A stretch of DNA of 64,000 bases from Pantoea endophytica. Lineage in GTDB: Bacteria; Pseudomonadota; Gammaproteobacteria; Enterobacterales; Enterobacteriaceae. Shown here one piece after another: positions 63,881 to 64,000 of the stretch. Every line of letters begins with the position of its first letter. Within the stretch, counting starts at the first letter, position 1. The translations under genes were made by a program, and so were the position numbers. The stretch spans positions 179,545-243,544 of the forward strand of contig NZ_PJRT01000025.1 in assembly GCF_002858935.1 (NCBI RefSeq), written 5' to 3'. Below the pieces are notes generated by a model. The model was not told where the DNA came from and ran no database searches. It worked only from the letters and a program-made list of their open reading frames with translations.

Positions 63881-64000
63881 TGTACAGTCCGGGGACATGG
63901 TGAACACTTGTTCGGGGACATGGTAGACACTTACAACTAAGGCATAAGAACCCGTTTATGGAGTCGCTTATGTCCTGGGATGCGAGAGATACCATGTCAT
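63881..64000 (+). mobile_element. Left end of an IS481-like insertion sequence
   Basis: Starts at about TGTACAGTCCGGGGACATGG. A 19-base motif GGGGACATGGTNNACACTT occurs twice (63891-63909 and 63914-63932), as expected for transposase-binding repeats at this IS end. A transposase ORF begins inside. The element continues beyond the window, so its other end and any target duplication are not seen. Confidence 0.78.
63970..64000 (+). CDS. IS481-type transposase, first residues only
   Basis: ATG 63970 reads MSWDARDTMS to the window edge. IS481 transposases, as I remember them, start with M-[PS]-WDARDTMSLR. The gene is cut by the window. Confidence 0.72.
   Translation, partial: MSWDARDTMS

Noticed and set aside
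1..64000. CRISPR array, rRNA operon or replication origin
   Set aside because: No regularly spaced direct repeats, rRNA-like sequence or clustered DnaA boxes were seen.

Overview
The window looks like a chromosomal segment of an enterobacterium of the Erwiniaceae, most likely Pantoea or a close relative. The basis is near-identity of several products to Escherichia coli proteins as I remember them (CspE, GntT, HcxB, CysS, PpiB), the core linkage argU - folD - ybcJ - cysS - ppiB - lpxH - purEK, the linkage cspE - pagP, and moderately GC-rich coding sequence broken by AT-rich islands. No database search was possible; identities rest on reading motifs and remembered family sequences.

Layout. 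Positions 1-14600 are mostly conserved metabolism and envelope genes: the end of a MocR-type regulator, a GNAT acetyltransferase, a 32-residue membrane peptide behind a PmrA-like box (PmrR-like), cspE, pagP, a 27-residue YohP homologue, hcxB, a gluconate permease (gntT) facing an iron-type alcohol dehydrogenase across two GntR-like operators, a chemoreceptor, a Cof-type phosphatase, an RcnB-like protein, a DUF1272 zinc protein, an AI-2E-type permease and a HAD-IB phosphatase. Positions 14594-26445 hold a complete tellurite/stress (Ter) locus: terZABCDE and terF on the minus strand. Diverging from them are five translationally overlapping enzyme genes (ATP-grasp, PRTase-TRSP, HAD, StiP-type PRTase-PELOTA, CitE-like lyase) and terW.

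Positions 27002-47949 are a partial type VI secretion (T6SS) island. It has the membrane complex (tssL, tssM, tssJ), two baseplate genes (tssF, tssG), VgrG, PAAR, a DUF4123 adaptor, a Tle1-type phospholipase and two tandem candidate immunity lipoproteins. It has no sheath, Hcp, TssE, TssK, TssA or ClpV gene here. Inserted between tssJ and tssF is a six-gene phospholipid module: ynbA-, ynbB-, plsC-, ynbC- and ynbD-like genes plus a small membrane protein. An AT-rich two-TM protein gene and a type I restriction-modification operon (hsdMSR) follow, ending beside tRNA-Arg(TCT), argU.

Positions 56200-63801 return to core genes: a YicN-like protein, folD-ybcJ, an AAA ATPase, cysS, ppiB-lpxH and purEK with a PurR box. 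The right edge is the left end of an IS481-like insertion sequence that appears to have entered a small repeated hairpin.

The most interesting items are the lipid-synthesis module inside an incomplete T6SS carrying a phospholipase effector, the Ter locus with its full predicted nucleoside-like metabolite pathway, the PmrR-like peptide with its PmrA box, and the duplicated immunity lipoprotein cassette.
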